From Streptomyces luomodiensis (GTDB lineage: Bacteria; Actinomycetota; Actinomycetes; Streptomycetales; Streptomycetaceae), in the NCBI RefSeq assembly GCF_031679605.1, contig NZ_CP117522.1, positions 3,534,001 through 3,598,000 of the forward strand: a stretch of DNA of 64,000 bases, read 5' to 3'. The notes under the pieces are model-generated. The model searched no databases and was not told the DNA's origin. It saw nothing but the letters and a program-made list of their open reading frames with translations. The position numbers were made by a program, and so were the translations under genes. Shown here in pieces: positions 28,003 through 36,694 of the stretch; within the stretch, counting starts at the first letter, position 1, and each line of letters starts with the position of its first letter.

Positions 28003-29046
28003 CTACGAGTGAGTGGCCAGCGCCTGCATCCCCGGGCCGCAGGCCTCGATCAGCGGGGCCAGTTCCGCCTCGGGCAGCGTCCGCGCGGCGCCGCGCCGAC
28101 CGCCGTCGAGGTGCGCGACGGACGCGTCAAGCCAGGTGGGGAGCGGTTCCACACCGATGAATTCGGCCAGCCGGATGAGTTCCTTCTCCGGTTCCTCGAC
28201 GAGGGTGTCGTACGACATCGAGGTGCGCTGGGAGGCCGGGACCGTGGCCAGCTGCTCCAGGCCGTCGATCATCACCCCGGACCACAGGCCGCCGAACACG
28301 GCGAGCGGGATGGGGCGGTCCCACACCAGCGCCGGGTCCCACTCGTCGCCCAGCAGCGGAGCGAGGTCGGGCGGGAGCTGGGCCGCGTGCTCCGGGGTCA
28401 GCTGATACGGCGACTCCAGGCCGCAGTGGTCGGCCATCTCCTTCGCCAGCGGGAGCATCCGGAAGCTGACGTGCCGGCTCATGGAGAAGGCGCAGTCAGG
28501 GCCTTCGCGGTAGAGGTGCACAAAGCGCGCCTCGGGGAAGGCGCGGTGCATCTCCGCCACCCGGCCTATGGACAGACCGGTTCGCTCGACGACGGCGCCG
28601 GGGTTGCCGAACCGTGCGCCGAGGGTGGCGAAGAAGGCCCTCCAGTGGTCCGCCGGACATCGCGTGGGCCACGAGGTGACCTCGGACTCCAACTCGTCGA
28701 AGAGGGCGTCCGGGTCATCGGTCAGATGGGGCAGCACCATGACGCTGATGGCGGGGATGCCGGTGGTCCTGGCGTCGAACCGCCGCTTGGGCAGCCGGTG
28801 GTAGAGGAACTCGGGCGGGATGGCCCCATTCTTGATCAAGTTATTGGTGAGAGCATGGGGACGGGACAGATATCCCCAGAACTCCGGGCCGCTCAGCGGG
28901 GCTTCGGCCAGCACTTCCGAATCGGGAATACTGGCGAACAATTCATTGATACTGAGTACGTCCGGGTGAAGATTGATGACCCGTGACAGAGCCGTCGAAC
29001 CACATCGACCGGTGCCGACGACAAATGTCAAGTTCTGGTTGACCAC
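28003..29046 (-). CDS. PAPS-dependent sulfotransferase
   Basis: The 347-residue protein has the 5'-phosphosulfate loop FVVGTGRCGSTALS at residues 8-21 and a later 3'-phosphate-type segment (FVHLYREGPDCAFSMSRH). It belongs to the sulfotransferase family that moves sulfate from PAPS to an alcohol. GGAGG lies 9 bases before the GTG at 29046, which I prefer to the GTG at 29052 (only 3 bases). Being the first gene of the polyketide cluster, it is probably a tailoring enzyme that sulfates a hydroxyl of the polyol, as in clethramycin and mediomycin (inference). A PimM-type operator lies just upstream. Confidence 0.85.
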   Translation of the reverse strand: MVNQNLTFVVGTGRCGSTALSRVINLHPDVLSINELFASIPDSEVLAEAPLSGPEFWGYLSRPHALTNNLIKNGAIPPEFLYHRLPKRRFDARTTGIPAISVMVLPHLTDDPDALFDELESEVTSWPTRCPADHWRAFFATLGARFGNPGAVVERTGLSIGRVAEMHRAFPEARFVHLYREGPDCAFSMSRHVSFRMLPLAKEMADHCGLESPYQLTPEHAAQLPPDLAPLLGDEWDPALVWDRPIPLAVFGGLWSGVMIDGLEQLATVPASQRTSMSYDTLVEEPEKELIRLAEFIGVEPLPTWLDASVAHLDGGRRGAARTLPEAELAPLIEACGPGMQALATHS

Positions 29047-29075
29047 GCGCACTTTCCTCCGGTTTGCTCGAACAA

Positions 29076-29091
29076 CTAGGCATTTCCCTAG
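29076..29091 (-). promoter_or_regulatory. PAS-LuxR (PimM-type) operator-like box
   Basis: On the minus strand the sequence is CTAGGGAAATGCCTAG. It matches the PimM consensus CTVGGGAWWTCCCBAG at 15 of 16 positions. It is also inside the perfect dyad ACTAGG-N6-CCTAGT (29075-29092). It lies 30 bases upstream of the sulfotransferase start. Confidence 0.6.
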
Positions 29092-29224
29092 TGGTCGATG
29101 ACACACCACACTTGGCAGCTACAGCGATGCTAATGGAGGCCCAGAAGCGGCACCCATCCACCATCGACCGTCAACCACCGGCCACTGAACAGCGGAAACG
29201 CACACGACGAGACGTCAGAGGCGA

Positions 29225-29252
29225 ACTCGGAGTTCAAGACTTTCCGAGTCTT
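29225..29252. other. Two overlapping, mutually exclusive hairpins
   Basis: ACTCGGA (29225-29231) can pair with TCCGAGT (29243-29249). Alternatively AAGACT (29236-29241) pairs with AGTCTT (29247-29252) with loop TTCCG, followed by TT on the + strand. Confidence 0.5.
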
Positions 29253-29677
29253 TTGCGCAACTTTCACATCCAGCAGGGCCGATGCCCCCCGGCTCCACCC
29301 CGCTCACCAGCGACGGAGCCCGATCCGACCCGTCACGCGGGGCTTCACAACTCGCTTACCACACCGTGACCTCAGTCGAACAAATTCACCCGTGACACAA
29401 CGGTCATCTTTTCGCATCAACGGCACTGCTAGAGTTCGCAATCACCTCATACCCGAGATCCAGGGCTGGCACACACCAGCCGCGTCGGGAGAGGCCGAGA
29501 ACACGCGACGTAACACAGAGCAGCCATGCCGCCGCACAGGGTGCTACAGGAGGGAACAAGAGCACCAATGGCCGGCAAGGTATTTTCGTCCGGGGGGACG
29601 GTGCGTTACCAGGTGTGCCATGCACGGTGATTCGCTTCCCCTCGCTCACGAGTAATTTCGGGGAAGGTGCTTCGTAC

Positions 29678-32482
29678 GTGTTGGTGGAGCGCGATCAGGA
29701 GATGGCCCGGCTCAGTCGGCTCCTCTTCGAGGACGCCCGGCCAGGAAGCCGACTGGCCGTCATCAGCGGTGCCATGACATCGGGGAAAACCGCGCTTCTG
29801 CATGCCGTGGCGGATACCGCGAGTGCGCGAGGCGTCCGGGTGCTGCCCGCCGTCGCCTCCACCTCGGAACAGGACTTCCCCTACGCCGTGCTCGATCAGC
29901 TCTACCAGAGCATGCCGGCGCACCTTCGGCACGCCCGGCCGCGGCCGGGTCTCGACGTGCCCCCGAACCCCTACGGCCCGGACCAGGCCGACCTCCCGCT
30001 CCTCCAGGGGTTCCACCGCACACTCGACGAACTGACCGCTGACGCCCCGCTGCTGATCGCGATCGACGACGTCCAGTTCGCCGATCTGCCGTCACTGCGC
30101 TGTCTGGCGTACGGCATCCGCCGATGTCGCTCCGAGGCGCTGTCCGTCGTGGTGAGCCGCGGGTCACTGACCGGGCCCACCGCCCCGGCACTGGATGAGG
30201 TGCTGCACGAGCCGAAGGTCTGCCATGTGCGGCTCGCCCCGCTCACTGTCGCCGGCGTCACCACCCTGCTGACCGAGGAGTTGGGCGCCGAGGAGGCCGA
30301 GCGCCACGCCGCCGCGTTCCACGACATGACGGGCGGCAACCTCCTGCTGCTGCGCGGACTCCTGGACGACCGGTTCTCCCGCCTCGCCCGGGGCCCTGTG
30401 CACACCGCGCCGGGCTCCCCGGTGGCCGGAGAGTTGTTCCGGCAGGCGGCGCTGTCCTGCGTGTACCGCGGCGGTCCGGCCCACCGCCGGGTGGCCCATG
30501 CCATCGCGCTGCTGGGTGACGCGGTGTCCGTTCCCCTGCTGAGCAAGCTGATCGAGGTCGAGGAGCGGCAGGTCCGGCGGTCCGTGGCGACGCTCACCGA
30601 GGTCGGGATCCTGCACGACGCGCAGTTCCGCAGCGACGCGGTGCGCACCGTGCTCCTGGAGGATCTGGAGATGGACGAGCTCGGCCCGCTGCACCACCGA
30701 GCGGCCCGGCTGCTGTACGAGGAGGGCGCCGACCCCATCGACGTGGCCCGCCATCTGCTCAGCCACGAGGCGGCCGAGCCGGTCGAGGAGTGGATTCCGC
30801 AGGCGCTGCGGGACGCCGCCGAGCAGGCGATCGCCGCCGACCGCAGGGAACTGGCGATGAACTGCCTGCAGATGGCCGACCGGTGCAGCACCGATGAGCG
30901 CGAGGCGCTCGTCCTCCAGGCGACCATGGTCCAGGCCATGTGGCCGTTCAACCCGCTGTCCCAGATGCGGCGGCTCCAGTCGCTGGCCGGCCCGGCCGGC
31001 AGCGGACAGCTGCCGACGCGGCACACCCTCGCTGTGATCATCGGGCTGCTCGGGTTCGGCCGGATGGGCGAGGCGGCAGCCGCCCTCGAGCAGGTCAGCC
31101 GGGCCGCGGCCGGGAGCCCGAGCCCCGAACTCGACACGGGTCTGCGGACCATCGGACTGACGCTCGCCACCACCTACCCCGACCACCCCGAACTGCGGCC
31201 CTTCCTGCACCGGGGAGAGCCCGTCGGCCGGTGGGACGACGACGCGCCGTCGCCGGACCGGACCCCCGAGTCCCCCCAGCTCACCGCGCTCGGGGCGCTG
31301 TGGACGGTGCTGAGCCGGGGCGTCGACGAGGACACCGTACGGGCCGCGGAGCGGGTGCTGGAGACCGTCCGGCTCTCCGACCGGACGATGCTGACGGTGC
31401 ACGCCGCGCTCCAGACGCTGGTGTACGCGGACCGCCACGCCACCGCCACCACCTGGTGCGACCGGCTGATCGAGGAGACGTCCAAGCGCGGCGCCAAGGC
31501 GCTGCTGGCCTACTTCTGCGTGCTGCGGGCCCAGATCGCGCTGCGCGTGGGACGGCTCCAGGACACCGTCCGGTTCGCGGAGCGGGCGCTGGCGGAGCTT
31601 CCGGCGCGCGGCTGGGGGGTCACCGTCGGCATGCCGCTGGGGATGCTGGTCAACGCGCACACCGCGATGGGCAACCATGACGCGGCGGCCGAACTGCTGG
31701 CCCGCCCGGTGCCGGAGGAGATGTACCGGAACCGCTACGGGCTGCACTACCTCTACGCGCGTGCCCGGCATCAGCTGGCCACCGGCCGTCATCACGCGGC
31801 CCTCACCGACTTCCGCGCCTGTGGCGAGAAGATGGCCGCCTGGGACCTGGATTCGCCCGCCACCCTCGCCTGGCGGCTCGGCGCCGCCGAGACCTGGCTG
31901 GCCCTGGGCGGGCAGGAGCGGGCGGCGCGGCTGGCGGAGGAACAGCTGGAGCTGGCCGGGGAGTCCTCCTCCCCCACCCGTGGCGCCGCGCTGCGGATCC
32001 TGGCCGCCACCCGGCCGTTGAACGAGCGGACCGCGCTGCTTCAGCAGGCGGTGGGGGTGCTTCAGGCGAGCGGCGGCTGGTACGAGATGGCGCGGGCGCT
32101 GGCGGATCTGGCGGAGACGCACAAACAGCTCGGCGATCTGGACACCAGCCGGCTGATGACCCGCCGGGCCCTGCGGCTCGCGGACAGCTGCGGCGCCGAG
32201 GAATTGTCCCGTTCGCTCCAGCGCACCCCGGCACGCTCGGCCCTGTCGGAGGCGGCCCGTACCGGTGAGGACACCGCCGCGTTCTCCGAACTCTCGGACG
32301 CCGAGAGCCGGGTCGCCGCGCTGGCGGCCTCCGGCTACACCAACCGGGAGATCGCCGCTAAGCTCTACATAACGATCTCCACGGTGGAGCAACACTTGAC
32401 CCGCGTCTACCGGAAGATCAACATCAGCCAGCGCCGAGAACTGCCCGCGAGCCTGGATTTCGATGTCGCTTACACCGCCTGA
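29678..32482 (+). CDS. LAL-type LuxR transcriptional regulator
   Basis: The protein is 934 residues, the size of large ATP-binding LuxR (LAL) regulators. A Walker A GAMTSGKT is at 31-38 and a Walker B LLIAIDDVQFAD follows. A long helical TPR-like middle precedes a C-terminal LuxR HTH (about 872-934: LSDAESRVAALAASGYTNREIAAKLY, core TNREIAAKLY, then STVEQHLTRVYRKI). LAL proteins activate modular polyketide clusters. The GTG at 29678 gives the typical MLVERDQEMARL start and has GGGGAAGG 10 bases before; a GTG at 29615 in frame is less likely. It probably controls this cluster, perhaps via the CCCCCTAA repeats (inference). Confidence 0.92.
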   Translation: MLVERDQEMARLSRLLFEDARPGSRLAVISGAMTSGKTALLHAVADTASARGVRVLPAVASTSEQDFPYAVLDQLYQSMPAHLRHARPRPGLDVPPNPYGPDQADLPLLQGFHRTLDELTADAPLLIAIDDVQFADLPSLRCLAYGIRRCRSEALSVVVSRGSLTGPTAPALDEVLHEPKVCHVRLAPLTVAGVTTLLTEELGAEEAERHAAAFHDMTGGNLLLLRGLLDDRFSRLARGPVHTAPGSPVAGELFRQAALSCVYRGGPAHRRVAHAIALLGDAVSVPLLSKLIEVEERQVRRSVATLTEVGILHDAQFRSDAVRTVLLEDLEMDELGPLHHRAARLLYEEGADPIDVARHLLSHEAAEPVEEWIPQALRDAAEQAIAADRRELAMNCLQMADRCSTDEREALVLQATMVQAMWPFNPLSQMRRLQSLAGPAGSGQLPTRHTLAVIIGLLGFGRMGEAAAALEQVSRAAAGSPSPELDTGLRTIGLTLATTYPDHPELRPFLHRGEPVGRWDDDAPSPDRTPESPQLTALGALWTVLSRGVDEDTVRAAERVLETVRLSDRTMLTVHAALQTLVYADRHATATTWCDRLIEETSKRGAKALLAYFCVLRAQIALRVGRLQDTVRFAERALAELPARGWGVTVGMPLGMLVNAHTAMGNHDAAAELLARPVPEEMYRNRYGLHYLYARARHQLATGRHHAALTDFRACGEKMAAWDLDSPATLAWRLGAAETWLALGGQERAARLAEEQLELAGESSSPTRGAALRILAATRPLNERTALLQQAVGVLQASGGWYEMARALADLAETHKQLGDLDTSRLMTRRALRLADSCGAEELSRSLQRTPARSALSEAARTGEDTAAFSELSDAESRVAALAASGYTNREIAAKLYITISTVEQHLTRVYRKINISQRRELPASLDFDVAYTA

Positions 32483-32521
32483 TATCCCCGCGATGCCGCT
32501 CGGCCCCAAGAGGTTGATGCC

Positions 32522-34180
32522 ATGACGTGTGCGACCACGTCCGCCACGACGATGCTCGTGCCGGATTTTCCCTTTTCCTACGACAGATGGCTGAGCCATC
32601 CCGCCGGTCTCGGCACCCTGCCGAGTGCGGCGCACGGGACGGAAGTCGCGGTCATAGGTGGCGGTATGTCCGGACTGACCGCCGCATATGAGCTTCTGAA
32701 ACTCGGGCTTCGCCCCGTTCTCTACGAAGCGGAGCAACTGGGTGGCCGGATGCGCTCCACACCCTTCCCGGGGAATCCGGAATACAAGGCGGAGATGGGC
32801 GCCATGCGCTTTCCCCTTTCCGCCCGGTCACTGTTCCACTACATCGATCTGCTGGGCCTGCCCACCCGTCCCTTTCCCAATCCGCTGGCACCGGCCACTC
32901 CCAGTACGCTCATCGACCTGAACGGCGGCCAGGACCGGGCGCGCACCGCCGGCGAGCTTCCCGAGGTCTACCAGGAGGTCGCCGCCGCGTGGGACAAGGC
33001 GCTCCAGGAGCGCGCCGACCTGGCCACCCTGCGGGACGCCATCCAGCGGCGGGACGTCGCCACCCTCAAGACCGTATGGAACTCGCTGGTCAGGGAGTTC
33101 GACGACCAGTCCTTCTACGGTTTCCTGGCCACCTCCTCCACCTTCCAGTCGTTCCGCCACCGGGAGATCTTCGGCCAGGTCGGCTTCGGCACCGGCGGCT
33201 GGGACACCGACTTCCCCAACTCGATGCTGGAGATCCTGCGCGTCGTGGTCACCGAGGCCGACGACAACCATGTGAGCATCGTCGGCGGGTCCTCGCAGGT
33301 GCCGAACGGGCTGTGGGAGCACCGGCCGGAGACCCTCGCGCACTGGCCGGCGGGCACCTCGCTGGCCTCGCTGCACGGCGGCCGGCCCAGACCCGCGGTC
33401 ACCCGGCTGCGGCGGACCGCCGACGGCATACGGGTGGCGGACGAGAGCGGCGAGGAGCGCGAGTTCCCCACGGTGGTCTTCACCCCGCATGTGTGGACGC
33501 TGCTGAACCGGATCGACTGTGATCCGGCGCTGCTGTCCACCCCGCTGTGGACGGCGGTGGAACGCACCCACTACATGGGCGCGTCCAAGCTGTTCGTCCT
33601 GGTCGACCGGCCGTTCTGGCGGGACGCCGACCCGGCGGCCGGCCACGACGTGATGAGCATGACGCTCACCGACCGGATGCCGCGCGGGACCTATCTGTTC
33701 GACAACGGGCCCGACCGGCCCGGGGTGATGTGCCTGTCGTACACCTGGAACGACGACTCGCTGAAGGTCGCGACGCTCTCGGCCGAGGAGCGGCTGGAGA
33801 CGCTGCTGACCAAGCTGGGCGCGATCTATCCGGACGTGGACATCCGGTCGCACATCATCGGCGGGCCGCTGACCGTCACCTGGGAGACCGAGCCCCGTTT
33901 CATGGGGGCCTTCAAGAACAATCTGCCCGGCCACTACCGCTATCAGCGGCGGCTGTTCACCCAGTTCATGCAGGGTGGAATGGATGCGCGGCAGCGCGGC
34001 TTCTTCCTGTGCGGGGACGACGTCTCCTGGACGGCGGGGTTCGCCGAGGGAGCGGTGACCACGGCGCTGAACGCGGTGTGGGGGGTGCTCCATCACCTCG
34101 GCGGCACCACGCATCCGGACAATCCGGGCCCCGGTGATCTCTTCGACGCCTTCGCTCCGCTGGAGCTCCCGTACGACTGA
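32522..34180 (+). CDS. FAD-dependent L-amino-acid (probably L-arginine) 2-monooxygenase
   Basis: The 552-residue flavoprotein of the amine-oxidase family has an FAD-binding GGGMSG at 46-51, the ribose-binding Glu (VLYEAE), GGRMR at 75-79, MGAMRFP and a C-terminal FLCGDDVSWTAGFAEGA. Its overall pattern resembles tryptophan/lysine/arginine 2-monooxygenases, which oxidatively decarboxylate an amino acid to an amide. In the azalomycin, ECO-02301 and clethramycin pathways an enzyme of this type turns L-arginine into 4-guanidinobutyramide, the first starter-unit step. The neighbouring ligase supports the same role. AGAGG precedes the ATG. It converges on the ligase gene with a shared terminator. 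Confidence 0.85.
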   Translation: MTCATTSATTMLVPDFPFSYDRWLSHPAGLGTLPSAAHGTEVAVIGGGMSGLTAAYELLKLGLRPVLYEAEQLGGRMRSTPFPGNPEYKAEMGAMRFPLSARSLFHYIDLLGLPTRPFPNPLAPATPSTLIDLNGGQDRARTAGELPEVYQEVAAAWDKALQERADLATLRDAIQRRDVATLKTVWNSLVREFDDQSFYGFLATSSTFQSFRHREIFGQVGFGTGGWDTDFPNSMLEILRVVVTEADDNHVSIVGGSSQVPNGLWEHRPETLAHWPAGTSLASLHGGRPRPAVTRLRRTADGIRVADESGEEREFPTVVFTPHVWTLLNRIDCDPALLSTPLWTAVERTHYMGASKLFVLVDRPFWRDADPAAGHDVMSMTLTDRMPRGTYLFDNGPDRPGVMCLSYTWNDDSLKVATLSAEERLETLLTKLGAIYPDVDIRSHIIGGPLTVTWETEPRFMGAFKNNLPGHYRYQRRLFTQFMQGGMDARQRGFFLCGDDVSWTAGFAEGAVTTALNAVWGVLHHLGGTTHPDNPGPGDLFDAFAPLELPYD

Positions 34181-34200
34181 CGGCCCCGGCCACCGGCCCA

Positions 34201-34234
34201 GGGGGAGCCGTCGCCGCAGGTCACCGGCTCCCCC
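34201..34234. terminator. Bidirectional terminator between oxidase and ligase genes
   Basis: GGGGGAGCCG (34201-34210) pairs perfectly with CGGCTCCCCC (34225-34234), followed by TT on the + strand. It lies in the 63-base gap between two convergent genes. Confidence 0.75.
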
Positions 34235-34243
34235 TTCGTCACC

Positions 34244-35653
34244 TCAGCCCCGGGCGATCTGCTCGAGCCGGCGCTTGTCCGGCTTGCCGTTGCGGTTGAG
34301 CGGGAAGTTCTCCAGCACCTCGACGCGGTTGGGCTGTTCGTAGACCGGGAGCACCTGGCACAGCCGCTCACGCCAGTACTTGGCGTCCCGCAACTGGTCG
34401 TCCTCCACGAAGAAGACCAGCTGGGTGTCGCCGGCGCGGCGCTCATCGGGCAGCGGCACGATCCGCGTGGAGATCTCCGCGAGGGCCGCCTTCCGCTCGA
34501 TCAGCTCCGGGTGGAGCGTGTAGCCGGAGCGGTGCACCGCGAACTTCCGCCCCAGGACGAAGAGATTGTCGTGTTCGTCGAGGTAGCCGAGGTCGCCGGT
34601 GGACTGCCAGCCGGTGGGTATGGCGTCGATGGTGCCGTCCTCGGCGAGATGGCCCTCGAGCGCGTCCGGGGTGTCGACCTCGATCTCACCGGCCTGGCCG
34701 GGGGCGACCGGATGGCCGTCCTCGTCGACGACGCGCAGTTTGATGCCGTCCATGGCCCGGCCGCAGGAGACCGGGTTCTCCAGGGTGGCGAAGGCGATGT
34801 TGCCCAGTTCGGTGCTGCCGTAGCTGTCCAGCAGCGGCAGTCCGAACTCGGCGACATAGCGGTCGGAGAGGGCGCCGTCGAGCGGCGCCGCGCCCGAGCA
34901 GAACATCCGGACCTGCTCCAGCCGCGCCCGCAGCGACGGTTTGCGGCCGACCAGGTTGAGCATGGTGCGGTAGCTCGACGGGGTGGCGTCGATCACCGTG
35001 GCGCCGGTGCGTCCGGCCATCTGCACCGCCCGGTCCAGGCGCTTGTACGGGGCGATCACCAGTGAGCAGCGGGTGAGCCAGGCGATGAGCACCATGGACA
35101 GCCCGTACTGGTGGGCGAAGGGCAGCAGCGGCAGCAGCACATCGTCCGGCCGGTGTCCCACCTGGGCGGCGTTGCGCTCCAGGTTGGTGAGGAACTTGCG
35201 GCCGGACTTGACGGCACCCTTGGGCTCGCCGGTGGAGCCGGAGGTCCACATGATCAGGCCGTCGGGCCGGTCGGCCCAGGCGTCGAAGGACAGTTCGCGG
35301 GTGGTGAGCGGGCGTCCGGCAGCCGGGGCGATCAGCTCATAGAGGCTGACCGCACGGATGTCGGCGTGGATCGGGGCGTCGTCGTCGACGAAGGCGATCC
35401 CGGCACCGGTGCGCCGGGCGATCCGCCGGGTCTCGTCCGGGTGCTCCTGCTGGTCGACCAGGACGATGGAGGCTCCCACGTGCATGAGCGCGAACAGCAC
35501 GCTGACGTAGGCGGCGGAGTTGCCCGCCTTGAAGACGACACGGTCGCCGTGGGCCACCCCGTGCTCGCGGATCACATCGGCGACGCGCAGCGCGTCCAGC
35601 TCGAAGTCGGCCAGGGTGTGCACCGAGTCGGGCGCGTAGATCTTCGCGGTCAT
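34244..35653 (-). CDS. Acyl-CoA ligase (probable 4-guanidinobutanoate:CoA ligase)
   Basis: The 469-residue adenylating enzyme has the P-loop TSGSTGEPKG at 137-146, DSYGSTELG at 276-284, a DLGYLDEHDNLFVLGRK hinge and the catalytic Lys457 in NRNGKPDKRRL. It is a class I acyl-CoA synthetase that activates a carboxylic acid via acyl-AMP. In related clusters it makes 4-guanidinobutyryl-CoA. The start at 35653 has AGGAAAGAG upstream; the open frame before it overlaps the thioesterase gene and is rejected. It is co-transcribed with that gene (53 bases apart). Confidence 0.87.
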   Translation of the reverse strand: MTAKIYAPDSVHTLADFELDALRVADVIREHGVAHGDRVVFKAGNSAAYVSVLFALMHVGASIVLVDQQEHPDETRRIARRTGAGIAFVDDDAPIHADIRAVSLYELIAPAAGRPLTTRELSFDAWADRPDGLIMWTSGSTGEPKGAVKSGRKFLTNLERNAAQVGHRPDDVLLPLLPFAHQYGLSMVLIAWLTRCSLVIAPYKRLDRAVQMAGRTGATVIDATPSSYRTMLNLVGRKPSLRARLEQVRMFCSGAAPLDGALSDRYVAEFGLPLLDSYGSTELGNIAFATLENPVSCGRAMDGIKLRVVDEDGHPVAPGQAGEIEVDTPDALEGHLAEDGTIDAIPTGWQSTGDLGYLDEHDNLFVLGRKFAVHRSGYTLHPELIERKAALAEISTRIVPLPDERRAGDTQLVFFVEDDQLRDAKYWRERLCQVLPVYEQPNRVEVLENFPLNRNGKPDKRRLEQIARG

Positions 35654-35706
35654 CGAACGTACTCTTTCCTTTCCGCTGACGAGTACGGGAAGCCCCGGGC
35701 CGGCCC

Positions 35707-36369
35707 CTAGGCTCCCTTGTCCTCGGCGCCGGTCTCCCACTCGGCGTCGACGGAGACTTGTGAGAGCAACTGGTCGTGCACCAGGTTGACGACCTCTCTC
35801 CGGCTCGAGTCGAGGTAGCCACGGGAGCCGGGAAACACCTCGAGGTCGAATCGTCCGCTCGTACGCCGCCGCCAGGCCCGTACGCCGCGCAGCGGGGTCT
35901 TGGGGTCGCCCTCACCGGCGAGGGCGACGATCCGGCAGCCGAGCACCGGGGGCCCCAGGGACCTCCCCCAGTGCGCGGTCCGGCCGGATACGAACAGGGT
36001 GAGCAGCGCCGTTCCGGTCTCCCGTTCCAGGCGCTCGGCGACGCGGTAGGCGAGGTCGGCGCCGGCCCGGTGGCCGAAGAACGCGAGCGGGCGGTCCATC
36101 CACTCCGCCAGCGCGCCGAAGATCCGGTCCGCCAGCTCCGGGGAGTCGGCCAACCGCTCCTCGTCGCCGTCCTCGACGCCGATGTGCAGCGGGTACTGGA
36201 TCGCCAGCACCTCCACCGTGGGCAGCAGCAGCTCGGACAGGGAGAGGTAGTACGCGGTGGAGTGGGCGGATTCAGGGAAACAGATCAGCCGGAAACTGCT
36301 TGCGGTTTCTGTTTGCAATATCCGAATAAGGCCCACATCATCGGGCTTGATCTGGCTCAAGGAGTACAT
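35707..36369 (-). CDS. Degenerate type II thioesterase-like protein without catalytic Ser/His
   Basis: The 220-residue protein is clearly a type II thioesterase relative (RLICFPES, VEVLAIQYP, RPLAFFGH, ALAGEGDP, FDLEVFPG). However, the nucleophile motif GHSMG reads GHRAG (Arg101 for Ser), and the catalytic-His motif GGHF/Y reads GSRGY (Arg183). The CFPHAGG loop reads CFPESAH, and the lid helices between about residues 130 and 145 are missing. Asp155 remains. It therefore should not hydrolyse thioesters. The frame is intact, without stops, and the gene is operonic with the ligase. It may bind an ACP or partner protein; the function is unknown. The start (ATG at 36369) has only a short GGGG. 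Confidence 0.85.
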   Translation of the reverse strand: MYSLSQIKPDDVGLIRILQTETASSFRLICFPESAHSTAYYLSLSELLLPTVEVLAIQYPLHIGVEDGDEERLADSPELADRIFGALAEWMDRPLAFFGHRAGADLAYRVAERLERETGTALLTLFVSGRTAHWGRSLGPPVLGCRIVALAGEGDPKTPLRGVRAWRRRTSGRFDLEVFPGSRGYLDSSRREVVNLVHDQLLSQVSVDAEWETGAEDKGA

Positions 36370-36694
36370 CCCCGCGATTGCACTGAGGGGCCGGGCACGA
36401 GTGCATGGTGGGGCGCGTCGACCACGCTCGTCCGAGATGCTGACTCCGTGAGGTTACGAGCGCCTTCTCCGGCGCCACAACCCCTAGTGACCGCTATTCG
36501 GAGGTACGCCTTATATGCGGGTACCGCGTCATCCCGGTGTGACACGGGCCGCCGGAGGTGCCCCCTAAAGCCCCCTCACCCGTGCCACCACCCCCTAACC
36601 TGCGAGCAGCCACGGGCCCAGAGTCAAGCAGTCGTGTTAAACATGAGGAAAGAATGTTCTCCTCCTGCCAATTAAATTCGGTGCGACGACAGCG
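36370..36694. other. Divergent promoter region, thioesterase-like operon / ABC exporter operon
   Basis: There is no supported gene in 325 bases. It contains several CCCCTA-type repeats (separate entry) and an AT-rich patch GTTAAACATGAGGAAAG near 36634-36650. The -35/-10 boxes are not assignable. Confidence 0.55.
36481..36600. promoter_or_regulatory. Phased CCCCCTAAA-type direct repeats
   Basis: Elements start at 36481 (CCCCTAGTGA), 36561 (CCCCCTAAAG), 36571 (CCCCCTCACC) and 36591 (CCCCCTAACC). All start points differ by multiples of 10 bases, i.e. one helical face. They are candidate activator sites (inference). Confidence 0.5.

Larger units (their letters stand above)
29047..29677. other. 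Divergent regulatory region, sulfotransferase / LAL regulator
   Basis: The 631 bases are markedly AT-richer than the flanking genes and contain no supported gene. They hold the PimM-like box at 29076-29091 and two mutually exclusive hairpins at 29225-29252. The rest must include the LAL promoter, which I could not place. Confidence 0.6.

Noticed and set aside
30164..32737. 857-codon minus-strand frame antisense to the LAL regulator
   Set aside because: The LAL frame has Walker and HTH motifs; the antisense frame has none.
35707..36369. Ordinary type II proofreading thioesterase
   Set aside because: Ser, His, HAGG loop and lid are missing (see findings).
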